Shown piece after piece: positions 17,898 to 26,492 of a stretch of DNA of 64,000 nt; within the stretch, counting starts at the first letter, position 1; the number at the start of each line of letters is the position of its first letter. Position numbers and translations under genes: made by a program. The stretch comes from an uncultured Veillonella sp. (GTDB lineage: Bacteria > Bacillota > Negativicutes > Veillonellales > Veillonellaceae): assembly GCF_900545795.1 (NCBI RefSeq), contig NZ_URAR01000008.1, forward strand, positions 34,272-98,271. Direction: 5' to 3'. The notes under the pieces were generated by a model, which saw only the letters and a program-made list of their open reading frames with translations, ran no database searches and was not told the origin of the DNA.

Positions 17898-19082
17898 ATG
17901 AAGCAATTTACTTATGTTGTATATGATGAGAAAGGGGGGATGCAAGAGGACTCATTATGGGCTGAATCGGTAGAAGAGGTAAAGTTGAAGCTAGTGTATC
18001 GCGGTTGGAAGATTATTCGCATTGAATCAGCCAAGCAAAGTAATCACAAAAGGCGCCACTGGTCCTATAAGGATGTGGTGGAGTTTTCCTATCGCATGAA
18101 TTTACTCTTAGAAGCGGGGATTTCAATTCGTCGTGTTATGCAGTTTTTAAGCACGAGGCCAAGTAAACATATACCCTATGCTTTGATAAATGAGTCAATT
18201 CAACAGGGCCATCAGTTATCAGTGGTGCTAGAGGGAACGGGATTTCCACTTATCGGACAGGCTTTAATTTGTGCCGGGGAAGCGGCAGGTACTGTAGGGC
18301 AAAGCTTTAAACAAGTTAAATCGTACTATGAAAAGCAATTAGCTTGGCGACGGCAATTGTGGGGTGCAGCTACTTATCCATTATTTTTATTTGCTTTAAT
18401 GATGGTTTTTCTAGCGGTGGCTATTGGTTTTATTATTCCATCGTTTAAAAAAGTATTGCTCAGTATGAATGTGCCTTTACCTTGGATAACTAAAGTGCTC
18501 TTTCAGCTGGGGGACTTTATTTCGGCACATTTACTTTTGTGTCTATTAGGGCCTTTGCTAGTGCTGTTATTAAGTAGTATGATCTTTAGACGGCCTGCTA
18601 TGAAATCTAGGTTAGCAAAAATGTTTTGGCAATGGGGTGCGCATCATGAATGGTTTGATGCATTCTTTTTAGCTCGCATGACAGAAATTTGGGCCATTTT
18701 ATTGGAATCTGGTGTGAGTATGACGGAGCTATTACGATTGTCAGAGAATTTGTGGGGCAATAGCTATGCTACTAGTTTACAAAAAAAGGTAGCACAGCAG
18801 GTGAAAGAAGGTGCTAGCTTTAGTAATGCGTTAAAGCTAGTCGGCTTAGGAAATGAGTTCTTATGGGAGTTGTTACTTATGGGGGAAGAGTCTGGCAGTA
18901 TGGTAGATATGTTACTCCACTGTAGCCAATATTATGAGCAAATTACGAAGCGCTACATGCATAAAGCACAGCAATTAATGGAGCCGCTCATGATTTCACT
19001 TATGGGGATAGGCGTAGCAATTCTAGTTCTGGCGGTGATGCTTCCTATGTTTAATTCAGTTACAGCCATTCAAGGTATGTAA
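17898..19082 (+). CDS. pilC: Type IV pilus inner-membrane platform protein PilC (GspF family)
   Basis: 394-residue GspF-fold membrane protein with two repeated cytoplasmic domains and three hydrophobic segments (about 155-185, 205-235 and 365-390). It carries the family features EAGISIRRVMQFL in the first repeat and LESGVSMTELLRLSE in the second. It is the platform on which PilB and PilT act. A strong ribosome site (GAGGAGGTGAGG) precedes the start, 33 bp after pilT. Confidence 0.92.
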   Translation: MKQFTYVVYDEKGGMQEDSLWAESVEEVKLKLVYRGWKIIRIESAKQSNHKRRHWSYKDVVEFSYRMNLLLEAGISIRRVMQFLSTRPSKHIPYALINESIQQGHQLSVVLEGTGFPLIGQALICAGEAAGTVGQSFKQVKSYYEKQLAWRRQLWGAATYPLFLFALMMVFLAVAIGFIIPSFKKVLLSMNVPLPWITKVLFQLGDFISAHLLLCLLGPLLVLLLSSMIFRRPAMKSRLAKMFWQWGAHHEWFDAFFLARMTEIWAILLESGVSMTELLRLSENLWGNSYATSLQKKVAQQVKEGASFSNALKLVGLGNEFLWELLLMGEESGSMVDMLLHCSQYYEQITKRYMHKAQQLMEPLMISLMGIGVAILVLAVMLPMFNSVTAIQGM

Positions 19083-19133
19083 CGATTGTTGTAAGGGATT
19101 GAATATAAAGTGATTTTTTGAAAGGGGTATTAT

Positions 19134-19565
19134 ATGACAATAGAAAGTATGGGGCGGATTTGTAAAGAGTGGTGTAATTTTAGTTCTAGTAAGAGCCATT
19201 GGCAAAAACGAATGAGAGCTAGACGTAAAGCTCAGGGCGGTTTTACATTAGTTGAATTAATGGTTGTAGTGGCAATTATTGCTATTTTAGCAGCCGTAGC
19301 GATGCCACAATTTTTAAATGCTGGCGATAAAGCCCGTGATGCAAAGATTCAGGCAGACCAGCAGACCATAAGTAATGCGGCACAATTATATATGATTGAT
19401 AAATCTACTGATTCTGTGCCAACTGTATCTGATTTGTATAAAGAAGGATATTTATCTGAAGAAGTAAAGACACCTAAAGGTGGTGAATATACCATTTCGG
19501 CTGAAGCAAATGCTGGTGGAAAGGGTCAGCATATTGTAGTTAAGGCAAGTGATGAAGCAGAATAG
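19134..19565 (+). CDS. pilA: Major-type type IV prepilin PilA
   Basis: 143-residue prepilin with the canonical site GG|FTLVELMVVVAIIAILAA; cleavage after Gly36 leaves Phe as the N-methylated residue and Glu at position 5. The leader is unusually long (36 residues, basic), because the ribosome site GAAAGGGG is in front of ATG 19134; an internal ATG at 19212 would give a 10-residue leader but has no ribosome site. The mature protein of about 107 residues has no cysteines, so no disulfide D-loop is formed. It is the best candidate for the main pilus subunit. Confidence 0.92.
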   Translation: MTIESMGRICKEWCNFSSSKSHWQKRMRARRKAQGGFTLVELMVVVAIIAILAAVAMPQFLNAGDKARDAKIQADQQTISNAAQLYMIDKSTDSVPTVSDLYKEGYLSEEVKTPKGGEYTISAEANAGGKGQHIVVKASDEAE

Positions 19566-19621
19566 TAAATTTAGAGAACACTAGTTAGTTTATTTGTTAC
19601 TAAAGGTCATAAGGTAGTTAC

Positions 19622-20287
19622 ATGTGGTATATGCATTGGATCATAAATGCTTTAGTAGGCATGGCAGTGGCTAGAGGTGGACTCTACATATGCAATATAT
19701 GGCAGCTAGGACGAGAACGGCGTTCTACTTCCTTCTATCTCTTCTCGATAAGTGTAGGTTTGAGTTTTGGCATATGTTGTGGCTTCCTAGAGCCTCATAC
19801 AGACTTAGCTATATTGACAATTTTCTTCGGATTCGTTTTATTTATGGGCGCTACCATCGATTGGCAGTACCTTATCTTACCAGATGAGGGCGCTATATTT
19901 TTACTCATAAGTGGAATAGTTAGATTGTGGTTAATTGGCGAGTCTATTATGAATGCTGTAACTTCTATCTTTATAGTATTTTTTCTGGGCTGGTGTATGT
20001 ACCGCCTGTGTCATCACTCTATAGGTTTAGGTGATGTGAAATGGCTAGCAGTTAGTATTGCTTGGATTCCCTGGGAACTACTGTGGCTGGTCCTTTATAT
20101 AGCCTTTGTTAGTGGCAGTCTATATGTAGTCATCAGGCTAATCTATGAGCGAATTAAAACACCAGAACATCGGCAGTGTATAAAGGGCAAACGACTACCT
20201 TTTGGACCTTTTTTATGTAGTTCAATTTTTATTGTGTATATATGGGGAGACGCTATCAGTGCTTGGTACTATAACTGCTTTTGGTAA
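19622..20287 (+). CDS. pilD: Prepilin peptidase PilD (A24 family), catalytic part only
   Basis: Inner-membrane aspartate protease that cleaves the prepilins encoded around it. The catalytic Asp residues are in ATIDWQYLILPDE near residue 80 and in the GxGD motif GLGDVKW near residue 139. At 221 residues it lacks the N-terminal cysteine-containing methyltransferase-like domain found in full PilD proteins of about 260-290 residues, although a shortened first membrane segment remains. Methylation may therefore be absent or done by another enzyme. It lies inside the pilus operon. Confidence 0.88.
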   Translation: MWYMHWIINALVGMAVARGGLYICNIWQLGRERRSTSFYLFSISVGLSFGICCGFLEPHTDLAILTIFFGFVLFMGATIDWQYLILPDEGAIFLLISGIVRLWLIGESIMNAVTSIFIVFFLGWCMYRLCHHSIGLGDVKWLAVSIAWIPWELLWLVLYIAFVSGSLYVVIRLIYERIKTPEHRQCIKGKRLPFGPFLCSSIFIVYIWGDAISAWYYNCFW

Positions 20288-20795
20288 GAAAGTTCATTCA
20301 ACTACAAGCTTTGGTAAGAAGCAACATTCGTCTAGAGCGAGCGGTTTTGTGTTAGCAGAGGTGTTGATTTATACCACTATCATAGCTGTGTTTGCTGCAG
20401 TAGCTTTAGTGTCAATTCACAGCGTAACTAATGAAGCACGTGTATTTGATCATATGACGCGGCTATTTTATTACAATTTAAAGCGCACACAGCTAATATC
20501 CTTACAGGGGCGTACTGGCGATGTGGCCAGTGAATATAACACAATGACAGTTTTTGACGAACAGTATGTGACAAATATGTATGAACCTTTATGGGGCAAA
20601 GAAACTATGGAGCTTCCTGAAACGATGATATTAAAAATTAATGTGCGTCGAAGTAATACGATTGATGCTAGTGGCTACGAAGGGCAAGATAATGCATCGA
20701 CCTTAGAGTTGTATGATAAAGAATTACGTCGTGGAAGGCAGTATATTTTCTCACAACAGACTGCTCGCATTCGGTGGATTGATGTTACTTATTGA
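20259..20795 (+). CDS. Minor prepilin-like protein 1
   Basis: Type IV prepilin-like protein with the processing site SRASG|FVLAEVLIYTTIIAVFAA: Gly at -1, Phe at +1, Glu at +5, then a hydrophobic helix. The reading frame extends upstream into pilD, but GTG 20259 with GGGGAG 9 bp before it is the likeliest start, giving 178 residues and a 29-bp overlap with pilD. The body resembles GspH/FimT-type minor pseudopilins in length, but no closer assignment is safe. Confidence 0.75.
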   Translation: MLGTITAFGKKVHSTTSFGKKQHSSRASGFVLAEVLIYTTIIAVFAAVALVSIHSVTNEARVFDHMTRLFYYNLKRTQLISLQGRTGDVASEYNTMTVFDEQYVTNMYEPLWGKETMELPETMILKINVRRSNTIDASGYEGQDNASTLELYDKELRRGRQYIFSQQTARIRWIDVTY

Positions 20796-20848
20796 AGGGA
20801 TTGTTTATGGAAAAATGAAAGTATGTTCAAGCTAGGAGCTAGTACATA

Positions 20849-21253
20849 ATGAAGAATAGTAGTTTGTTCAAAAAGAATGAGGCTGGCTTTTTGTATTTAG
20901 ATGCTTTAGGTGGCACTACTATAGTGGCTATAGTTATTTTAGCGGTTGCTACTATATTGGGAAGCTTGACCTTGCAGTATAGAATGGCTCGTATTGAATC
21001 AGAAGCCTTACAAATTGCTATCTCCGAGATGGAATTAGGGAAGTATGAAGCTCAGGCCGGTATGCTTAGTACCTCAATAAATAAGGATATTAGTAGTGGG
21101 GCTGGCTTGTGGTCAGATGCTTTTAAAGTAGAGCGACGTATGACCATTGAATCTGTAGGGCCAAAGCCACTGAAAAGATTGCAGGTGAAAGTGTATTATG
21201 ACGATCAAGAGTGCATTACCCTTTGGACATATATTTGGGAAGGGTTTTCTTAG
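20849..21253 (+). CDS. Minor prepilin-like protein 2
   Basis: 134 residues with a short leader and the site NEAG|FLYLDALGGTTIVAIVILA; position +5 is Asp instead of the usual Glu. An AGGAG site precedes the ATG. It is likely a minor pilin (PilV/GspI-like by order), part of the tip-initiation complex. It sits between two other prepilin genes in one transcription unit. Confidence 0.72.
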   Translation: MKNSSLFKKNEAGFLYLDALGGTTIVAIVILAVATILGSLTLQYRMARIESEALQIAISEMELGKYEAQAGMLSTSINKDISSGAGLWSDAFKVERRMTIESVGPKPLKRLQVKVYYDDQECITLWTYIWEGFS

Positions 21254-21305
21254 AAGATGTTTATCTATAAGAGTAAAGAAGCAAAAACAGTTGCAAGTGA
21301 AGAAC

Positions 21306-21905
21306 ATGCGACTGTATGTAAGCAATGCGCAAAATGGAGTTGAATCAGGGGCTCTATTGGTAGAGGCTGTAGTAGGCATGACTATTATTTTATTTGCTAT
21401 GGGGAGCTTTTTAACACTTATGGCTCAGAGTTTTAGTTGGGCTCAACATTTACAGATTCGAAATGAACTGATGTATGAAAATATGACCGGGCGCCAGGTT
21501 TTGCGATATGCTTTGTTGAATACAGAAGCGCCGATTACCGTCAATTATAATTCGCGGTATTTAATTTGGGATGGGAAGCGGCGTTATGGCATTGAATATG
21601 GAGAGCTGCGGCGCCTGTTAGAAAATGGGCAAAAGCAGGCTTTATCATCGCCCACAATCAGCCCCAATTGGGGGAGCCTAGAAGTTACATCGGTGGCTAG
21701 CAGGTCTCATTTTACGCAGCTCACTTATGAAAGTAGGAAAGACGGCATAGGACCTATTCAGATGGAATGGCAAATGCTTCTAAAACCTTCGGCACCACTG
21801 ACAATACCGATTCCACCGGAAACCACTCGAATGACTATATATCCTATGCATACATATTTTATGAGACCTTTTGATTTTATCACTGAAGGCATTGGGGACA
21901 CTTAG
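21306..21905 (+). CDS. Minor prepilin-like protein 3
   Basis: About 199 residues with the site ESG|ALLVEAVVGMTIILFAMGSF, Glu at +5. The larger body suggests a PilW/GspJ-type minor pilin. The start is uncertain: ATG 21306 gives a leader of plausible length, but GTG 21297 or TTG 21291 are also in frame; no strong ribosome site is seen and the frame is open back into the previous gene. Confidence 0.7.
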   Translation: MRLYVSNAQNGVESGALLVEAVVGMTIILFAMGSFLTLMAQSFSWAQHLQIRNELMYENMTGRQVLRYALLNTEAPITVNYNSRYLIWDGKRRYGIEYGELRRLLENGQKQALSSPTISPNWGSLEVTSVASRSHFTQLTYESRKDGIGPIQMEWQMLLKPSAPLTIPIPPETTRMTIYPMHTYFMRPFDFITEGIGDT

Positions 21906-21906
21906 G

Positions 21907-22338
21907 ATGAAAGGACGAAATTATTACCAATCTAGGAGCTCATCAAGGGGCTTTTTCACTTATATGGCTTTATTTTTAGGAACTATTTTATTGTTATTTT
22001 GGAGCCAGCTTATGGCTGAAATGAAGATTGTTATACAAATTATGCATGACGAAGTGAAGCTGACTGAGGTGAATTACGAGGCTGAAGCTATGTTAGTAGT
22101 GCTTTTACAAGAATATAAACACCGAGGGTATATGATGACTGATGAGGTGATGACAGTGTATTCCGAGAAGGATGAACGGGTTACCTCGTATCGTTTATTA
22201 AGACCTTTGAGGAAAGGGGCTACAGGCCATCTCATAGTAAGAGTAAAGCATGAAAAGACCGGGTTACAAGCTCAGTATGTGGCGGAATTTCAGCAGGTGG
22301 AAGAACAGATTATTTTAAAATCAGTAAGACGTATGTAG
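21907..22338 (+). CDS. Prepilin-like membrane protein without Glu5 (PilX/GspK-like position)
   Basis: 143 residues with SSRG|FFTYMALFLGTILLLFW near the N terminus, which looks like a prepilin leader and helix, but position +5 is Met rather than Glu. It begins 2 bp after the previous stop. Its place as the last of four minor prepilin genes fits PilX or GspK, although GspK is normally larger. Whether it is actually processed is unknown. Confidence 0.6.
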   Translation: MKGRNYYQSRSSSRGFFTYMALFLGTILLLFWSQLMAEMKIVIQIMHDEVKLTEVNYEAEAMLVVLLQEYKHRGYMMTDEVMTVYSEKDERVTSYRLLRPLRKGATGHLIVRVKHEKTGLQAQYVAEFQQVEEQIILKSVRRM

Positions 22339-22375
22339 TTTGCAGAGAGCTAGTTGTGGATATCGCATAATTTTG

Positions 22376-22500
22376 TGTATACGGTATAGTTGAGCCTATA
22401 TCGTGTTTGAATATATACAGTGCGGTTGAGTATACGGTGTAGTTGAGTCTATACCATGTAGTTGAATATATATAGTACAGTTGAGTATACCGTGCAGTGA
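22376..22500. repeat. Degenerate repeats, about 18-bp spacing, before pilM
   Basis: The core GTTGA(G/A)TATA or GTTTGAATATA recurs at 22389, 22405, 22425, 22442, 22461 and 22480, alternating with TATAC-type blocks. It fills most of the 205-bp gap between the last prepilin gene and pilM. Confidence 0.6.
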
Positions 22501-22543
22501 AGTACATAGTGAGGTTATGTATACAGTTAGAGGAGTTATATTT

Positions 22544-23416
22544 ATGAAACATAGATTTACAGGCATTGCAATTAGTGATACGAACATGATTGGCATAGAT
22601 CTTGCATATAAAAAAGGGGAATTTTTAGTTCAAGATGTGTTTCAATTACGGCGACAAGGCCAGCTAGTAGATGACTGTCAACGTTTTATAAAACACTTCT
22701 CTATTGAAGGGCAGCGTATGGCTGCAGCTGTTATTTCTGAGCGGCAAGACTTTTTGTTAGTAACACCTTCTTTAAGCCGCTTTGAAACGGCTGATTTATT
22801 AAAATGGCAAATCGGAGATTATGTAGATTGGCCAGAGGATTATTACTATTATGACTTTGTCATTGAAGACACACCGCCAGATTTTATTTCCTCAGGAGAT
22901 GTGGAGCAACAGTTTGTTTATGTCGTTGCTTTGCCTCAGGCTTTAGTAAAAGATGTAGCAACAGGCCTATTAAAGGGGCATGGGAATCTTGAGATTATAG
23001 ACTTTTTCCCTGGCGCTTTAACTAGGCGTTTTGTCGAGCATAATGGCAGTGTTATTGCTTTATTTAAGGCCCGTTCTGTAGAGCTTACAGGCTGGTATCG
23101 CCATATGTGTATTACAAAATGTGAATTGCCTTTAGATTTAGAGGCCGTGAAAACTGGTGTAGAGCAGTTAGAGACTGACCTCTATGCTCATTGCGTGCCA
23201 GGTATTGCCGGCATTGCTTGCTTTGAAGTAGAATTGGCAGATAATTCCGAACAGACTTTAGAGATTAAGGAATTATTGAAAATCTATGGTGAGTTAACGC
23301 CTATAAACAATATTGCGCAAGTGTCAGTGTGTAATGAAGTTGCTGAGGCAGAACCGCTTTTATGGCATATGGCCTTGGGGCTTGCTATTCGAGGTCTATA
23401 TAAACCTTCGTATTAA
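22544..23416 (+). CDS. pilM: PilM-like actin-fold pilus assembly protein
   Basis: 290 residues. Sequence similarity to PilM is weak by eye, but the N-terminal IGIDLAYKKGEF-type phosphate-binding strand pair, the size and the position immediately before pilN- and pilO-like genes support it. PilM is a cytoplasmic protein that binds the PilN tail and links the ATPases to the periplasmic alignment complex. The start at 22544 follows AGAGGAG; the frame extends upstream to 22481 without a ribosome site. Confidence 0.7.
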   Translation: MKHRFTGIAISDTNMIGIDLAYKKGEFLVQDVFQLRRQGQLVDDCQRFIKHFSIEGQRMAAAVISERQDFLLVTPSLSRFETADLLKWQIGDYVDWPEDYYYYDFVIEDTPPDFISSGDVEQQFVYVVALPQALVKDVATGLLKGHGNLEIIDFFPGALTRRFVEHNGSVIALFKARSVELTGWYRHMCITKCELPLDLEAVKTGVEQLETDLYAHCVPGIAGIACFEVELADNSEQTLEIKELLKIYGELTPINNIAQVSVCNEVAEAEPLLWHMALGLAIRGLYKPSY

Positions 23417-23428
23417 AAGGAGTTAGTC

Positions 23429-24022
23429 ATGAACTTTATGACTTTAGGTATGCGTTGGCGCAAATGGTATATTCTTAGAAAGTCTTACATATTGGTAACT
23501 ATAGTTATTTTAATAGGGATTCCTTTGTATCTATTGAGTAGAAGTATTAGTTTTTATTTGGCTGCAGAGGACTTGCATGATGAGATCAACCAAATAAAGC
23601 TTCAGGGCAAGGCCAATCATGAATTAGTTAAAGACTATGAAGCGCAAAAAATTGCATTGTTGATGCATCCTTTAGAGGCTAAGTCAAAGTATGAAAACAG
23701 TGTAAATGATACGAACGAAGCTTCTGGTGGCAATAAAGAAAATAAACAGAAAAAAACTCGTGGAGAACTAGGTAGCTTACTGAATACGATGGTGTATTAC
23801 ATCTTAGTGGAGGCTGACGACCAGGTTCAGTTAGAAAGTATTCGCATCATGGAAAACGAGTTTACTATAAAAGGGCGCACTGTGTCAGCGGAGGCAGGCA
23901 CAGCTTATGTGCAACGTTTAAAGTTAAAGCTAAAGGAGGCGGCTTTATCTGACAAGCAAGGAACTGACCCAGCTAATAAAATGGCTACATTTGAAATTCA
24001 TGGCAGCCTTAAAGGAAGTTAA
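23429..24022 (+). CDS. pilN: PilN-like pilus assembly protein
   Basis: 197 residues, bitopic: a short cytoplasmic N terminus beginning MNFMTLGMRWRKW, one membrane helix at about residues 20-42, then a coiled-coil and a ferredoxin-like periplasmic domain. A low-complexity Asn/Lys-rich stretch is at about 90-112. Order and topology match PilN. AAAAGGAG precedes the start, 12 bp after pilM. Confidence 0.72.
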   Translation: MNFMTLGMRWRKWYILRKSYILVTIVILIGIPLYLLSRSISFYLAAEDLHDEINQIKLQGKANHELVKDYEAQKIALLMHPLEAKSKYENSVNDTNEASGGNKENKQKKTRGELGSLLNTMVYYILVEADDQVQLESIRIMENEFTIKGRTVSAEAGTAYVQRLKLKLKEAALSDKQGTDPANKMATFEIHGSLKGS

Positions 24023-24485
24023 GCTACCAGCTAAATGGGTAGGGCTGGCTTTCACAGGATATGCCCTGATGTTAATAATTAGCATTATTGTATATTCTTG
24101 GTCTTATAATCACGTGCAGGCGTATGAAGGCGAGCGCCTTTTGGTGGAGTCCCAAAAAGTAAGTGATACATATATTGTAGAAAGTGAGTCATATAAACTT
24201 GTACAGCAGTTGAATCAGAATTATAGTCTAGGAGAGATTAAGAATATAGTTCTGTCAAAAGTAGCAGATCATCGCTTACAGCTTTTAGCTTTAGAAGAAG
24301 TAAAGCAGTCTAAGGGAAACGATGTGGAGGCGCTGCGACTTGAAGTAACTGGCGATTTGCAAGAATTTTTACTCCTTATGAATAAAATAAGCGAGACCTA
24401 TCCTATGGTACAATGCAGGCCAGAATCTATGGTGCTGCAAAATGGACAACTTCATATGGTGTATATGATATATAGTGTATTGTAA
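24000..24485 (+). CDS. pilO: PilO-like pilus assembly protein
   Basis: 161 residues with one membrane helix at about 15-38 and a periplasmic coiled-coil plus small domain, as in PilO, which forms a heterodimer with PilN. It overlaps pilN by 23 bp. The start may be ATG 24000 or TTG 23991. It is the last gene of the operon in view: no pilP or pilQ (secretin) follows. Confidence 0.7.
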   Translation: MAALKEVKLPAKWVGLAFTGYALMLIISIIVYSWSYNHVQAYEGERLLVESQKVSDTYIVESESYKLVQQLNQNYSLGEIKNIVLSKVADHRLQLLALEEVKQSKGNDVEALRLEVTGDLQEFLLLMNKISETYPMVQCRPESMVLQNGQLHMVYMIYSVL

Positions 24486-24613
24486 ATTTAGTACTGCAGT
24501 TTTAGTATCAGTATCATAGTTTTAGTATTGCACTTTGGGGAGTATTATTTTTGTATTGTAGTTTTGAATATATATATTAATTGAAATGTATCGTATTCTA
24601 AGGATATGTGAAT

Positions 24614-24686
24614 AAGCCAAGACACATATATTTGCAAGATTTAGGTTTAATACATGAGCAAATATAACTGTCTTGGCTTTTATTTG
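24614..24686 (+). terminator. Intrinsic terminator after the pilus operon
   Basis: AAGCCAAGACA at 24614-24624 pairs with TGTCTTGGCTT at 24669-24679, extended inside by ATATTTGC/GCAAATAT, and followed by TTATTTG. Confidence 0.8.
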
Positions 24687-24715
24687 TTCAAATTTTTCCT
24701 GCCATGTAGTACAAT
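24687..24715 (+). promoter_or_regulatory. Promoter for aroK-pfkA
   Basis: TTCAAA at 24687-24692 and TACAAT at 24710-24715 with a 17-bp spacer, 36 bp before the aroK start and directly after the pilus terminator. Confidence 0.5.
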
Positions 24716-24751
24716 GAAAGGTAAGAAATTAACAGATAAAACAGGCGGGAT

Positions 24752-25336
24752 ATGATGAAACGAAATATAATTTTAATTGGAACCATGGGGAGTGGGAAGA
24801 GTCATCTGGGACGCAATTTAGCTGAGGCTAAAGGCTGGCAGTTTGTTGATACCGATAGATTGCTAGAGCGTCGATATAATTTGCCCATTGCCCAAATTTA
24901 CGAAAAATTAGGCGAGAAAATGTTTCGCGCGGCAGAGCGTGAAATTTTAAAGAAAGTATGCTTGTATCATGAGTCTGTCATTTCAGTGGGAGGCAACTTT
25001 CCTATTGATGTTCGTACTTTGCGATATTTACAGCGTTATGCTTATATTGTAGGCATCCGTGCTGCTAATTATCGGATTGTAAAGCGCGTCAATCGCCGTA
25101 TTGGGAAACGGCCAACCATGGATTATAATGATGTAGGTGGTTTTGTAGAGTCTATGCTACAAGTGTGGAAGCCACTGTATAAAAAATGTGATTTAGTGAT
25201 TGATACTACCTATGGGCGCACCGAAGACTTAATAGACCGCATTCATGAGTCCATCGAAGCAGATGGCGTGGAGTTTAAGAAACGTCGACCATTAACGGGA
25301 GGGACATATAGTGAAAAATCTAGCAATTCTAACTAG
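24752..25336 (+). CDS. aroK: Shikimate kinase
   Basis: Phosphorylates shikimate in aromatic amino acid synthesis. It has the P-loop GTMGSGKS near residue 10, the DTD shikimate-binding motif at about 34, FRAAEREIL around 58 and the lid GKRPT near 118. The usual GGG shikimate-site motif reads VGGN here. At 194 residues it is about 20 longer than typical, with a Lys/Ser-rich tail that overlaps pfkA by 26 bp. Two adjacent ATG codons (24752, 24755) can start it. Confidence 0.85.
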   Translation: MMKRNIILIGTMGSGKSHLGRNLAEAKGWQFVDTDRLLERRYNLPIAQIYEKLGEKMFRAAEREILKKVCLYHESVISVGGNFPIDVRTLRYLQRYAYIVGIRAANYRIVKRVNRRIGKRPTMDYNDVGGFVESMLQVWKPLYKKCDLVIDTTYGRTEDLIDRIHESIEADGVEFKKRRPLTGGTYSEKSSNSN

Positions 25337-26270
25337 CGGTGGTGATGCGCCAGGTATGAACGCGGCAGTTCGTGCCTTAGTTCGTAAGGGCGTATTTGAA
25401 GGCTATTCCATTTATGGCATTCGTCGCGGTTATGAAGGTTTATTGCATCGCGATATTATTCCTTTAGATCGACGTGATGTAGGGGCCATTGTCAATAAAG
25501 GTGGCACTATGCTCAAAACGGCGCGTTGCCCAGAATTTTCAGAGATTGAAAATCAGATAAAAGGAGCTCAAATTTTAAGAGACCATCATATTGACGCTTT
25601 ACTTGTTATCGGTGGTGATGGGTCTATGGCGGGCGCTAAAGCGTTAAGTGATCAAGGCGTCCCTACGATTACCATTCCAGGTACTATAGATAATGATATG
25701 TGTGGTTCAAAATATACGATTGGTTTTGATACGGCATTAAATACAATTGTTGAAGCTGTTGGTAAAATTCGCGACACATCAACTGCCCATGACCGTGTAG
25801 CCATTGTAGAAGTAATGGGACGTCATGCAGGGCATTTAGCTGTTCAAGCAGGCCTAGCTTGTGGTGCTGAAATGGTTTTAATTCCAGAAAAGCCACTACC
25901 TTTAGACCAAGTCTGTGACCATTTGCGTGCATCCTATGAGGCGGGCAAAACCAATAGTATTATTATGGTTGCAGAAGGGGCATATCGCAGTTTTGAAGTG
26001 TGCTCGTATATTAAGGAACATATGGATATTTCTCCTAGTGTGACTGTACTCGGATATTTACAGCGTGGTGGTTCACCGTCTGCCAAAGATACAACTATGG
26101 CCGCCTTGATGGGAGAAAAGGCCATTGATACATTGAAGTCAGGGCAATATAATTGCTTGATTGGTGTCACTGATGCGGGCATAGAGGCTATTCCTTATGA
26201 AGTGGCTAAAGATATACGCTATCCGATTGATGAGGGGCAATACCAATTAATATCAGTACTGGCAAGATAA
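25311..26270 (+). CDS. pfkA: ATP-dependent 6-phosphofructokinase
   Basis: Converts fructose 6-phosphate to fructose 1,6-bisphosphate. 319 residues, the bacterial PfkA size. Motifs: TSGGDAPGMNAAVRA at the N terminus, GGDGSM near 103, the catalytic PGTIDND near 123 and MGRHAGHLA near 165. GGDGS with Gly at the ATP site is typical of ATP-dependent enzymes. The start is GTG 25311 after GGGAGGG. It is translationally overlapped with aroK. Members of Veillonella do not usually ferment sugars, so this enzyme may act in anabolic or storage pathways; that is background knowledge, not shown here. Confidence 0.95.
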   Translation: MKNLAILTSGGDAPGMNAAVRALVRKGVFEGYSIYGIRRGYEGLLHRDIIPLDRRDVGAIVNKGGTMLKTARCPEFSEIENQIKGAQILRDHHIDALLVIGGDGSMAGAKALSDQGVPTITIPGTIDNDMCGSKYTIGFDTALNTIVEAVGKIRDTSTAHDRVAIVEVMGRHAGHLAVQAGLACGAEMVLIPEKPLPLDQVCDHLRASYEAGKTNSIIMVAEGAYRSFEVCSYIKEHMDISPSVTVLGYLQRGGSPSAKDTTMAALMGEKAIDTLKSGQYNCLIGVTDAGIEAIPYEVAKDIRYPIDEGQYQLISVLAR

Positions 26271-26492
26271 AATTAGTTGTTCTAAAGACCTGTATTAGCA
26301 CGATAAAGCGTATTATTGAGATAAATTCATGAGTAACTCATTGGTTACGCATATAATTGCTTATATTTATACTGCATAAATTGTATATATTTTTGAGCGA
26401 ACGTAGTTTTGGGCGCGAAAAAGCTTTAAATGAAAGTAGTGAAAATCATACACTATAGATTGCAACAGACTACAGAAAAGGAGTAAATGTGA

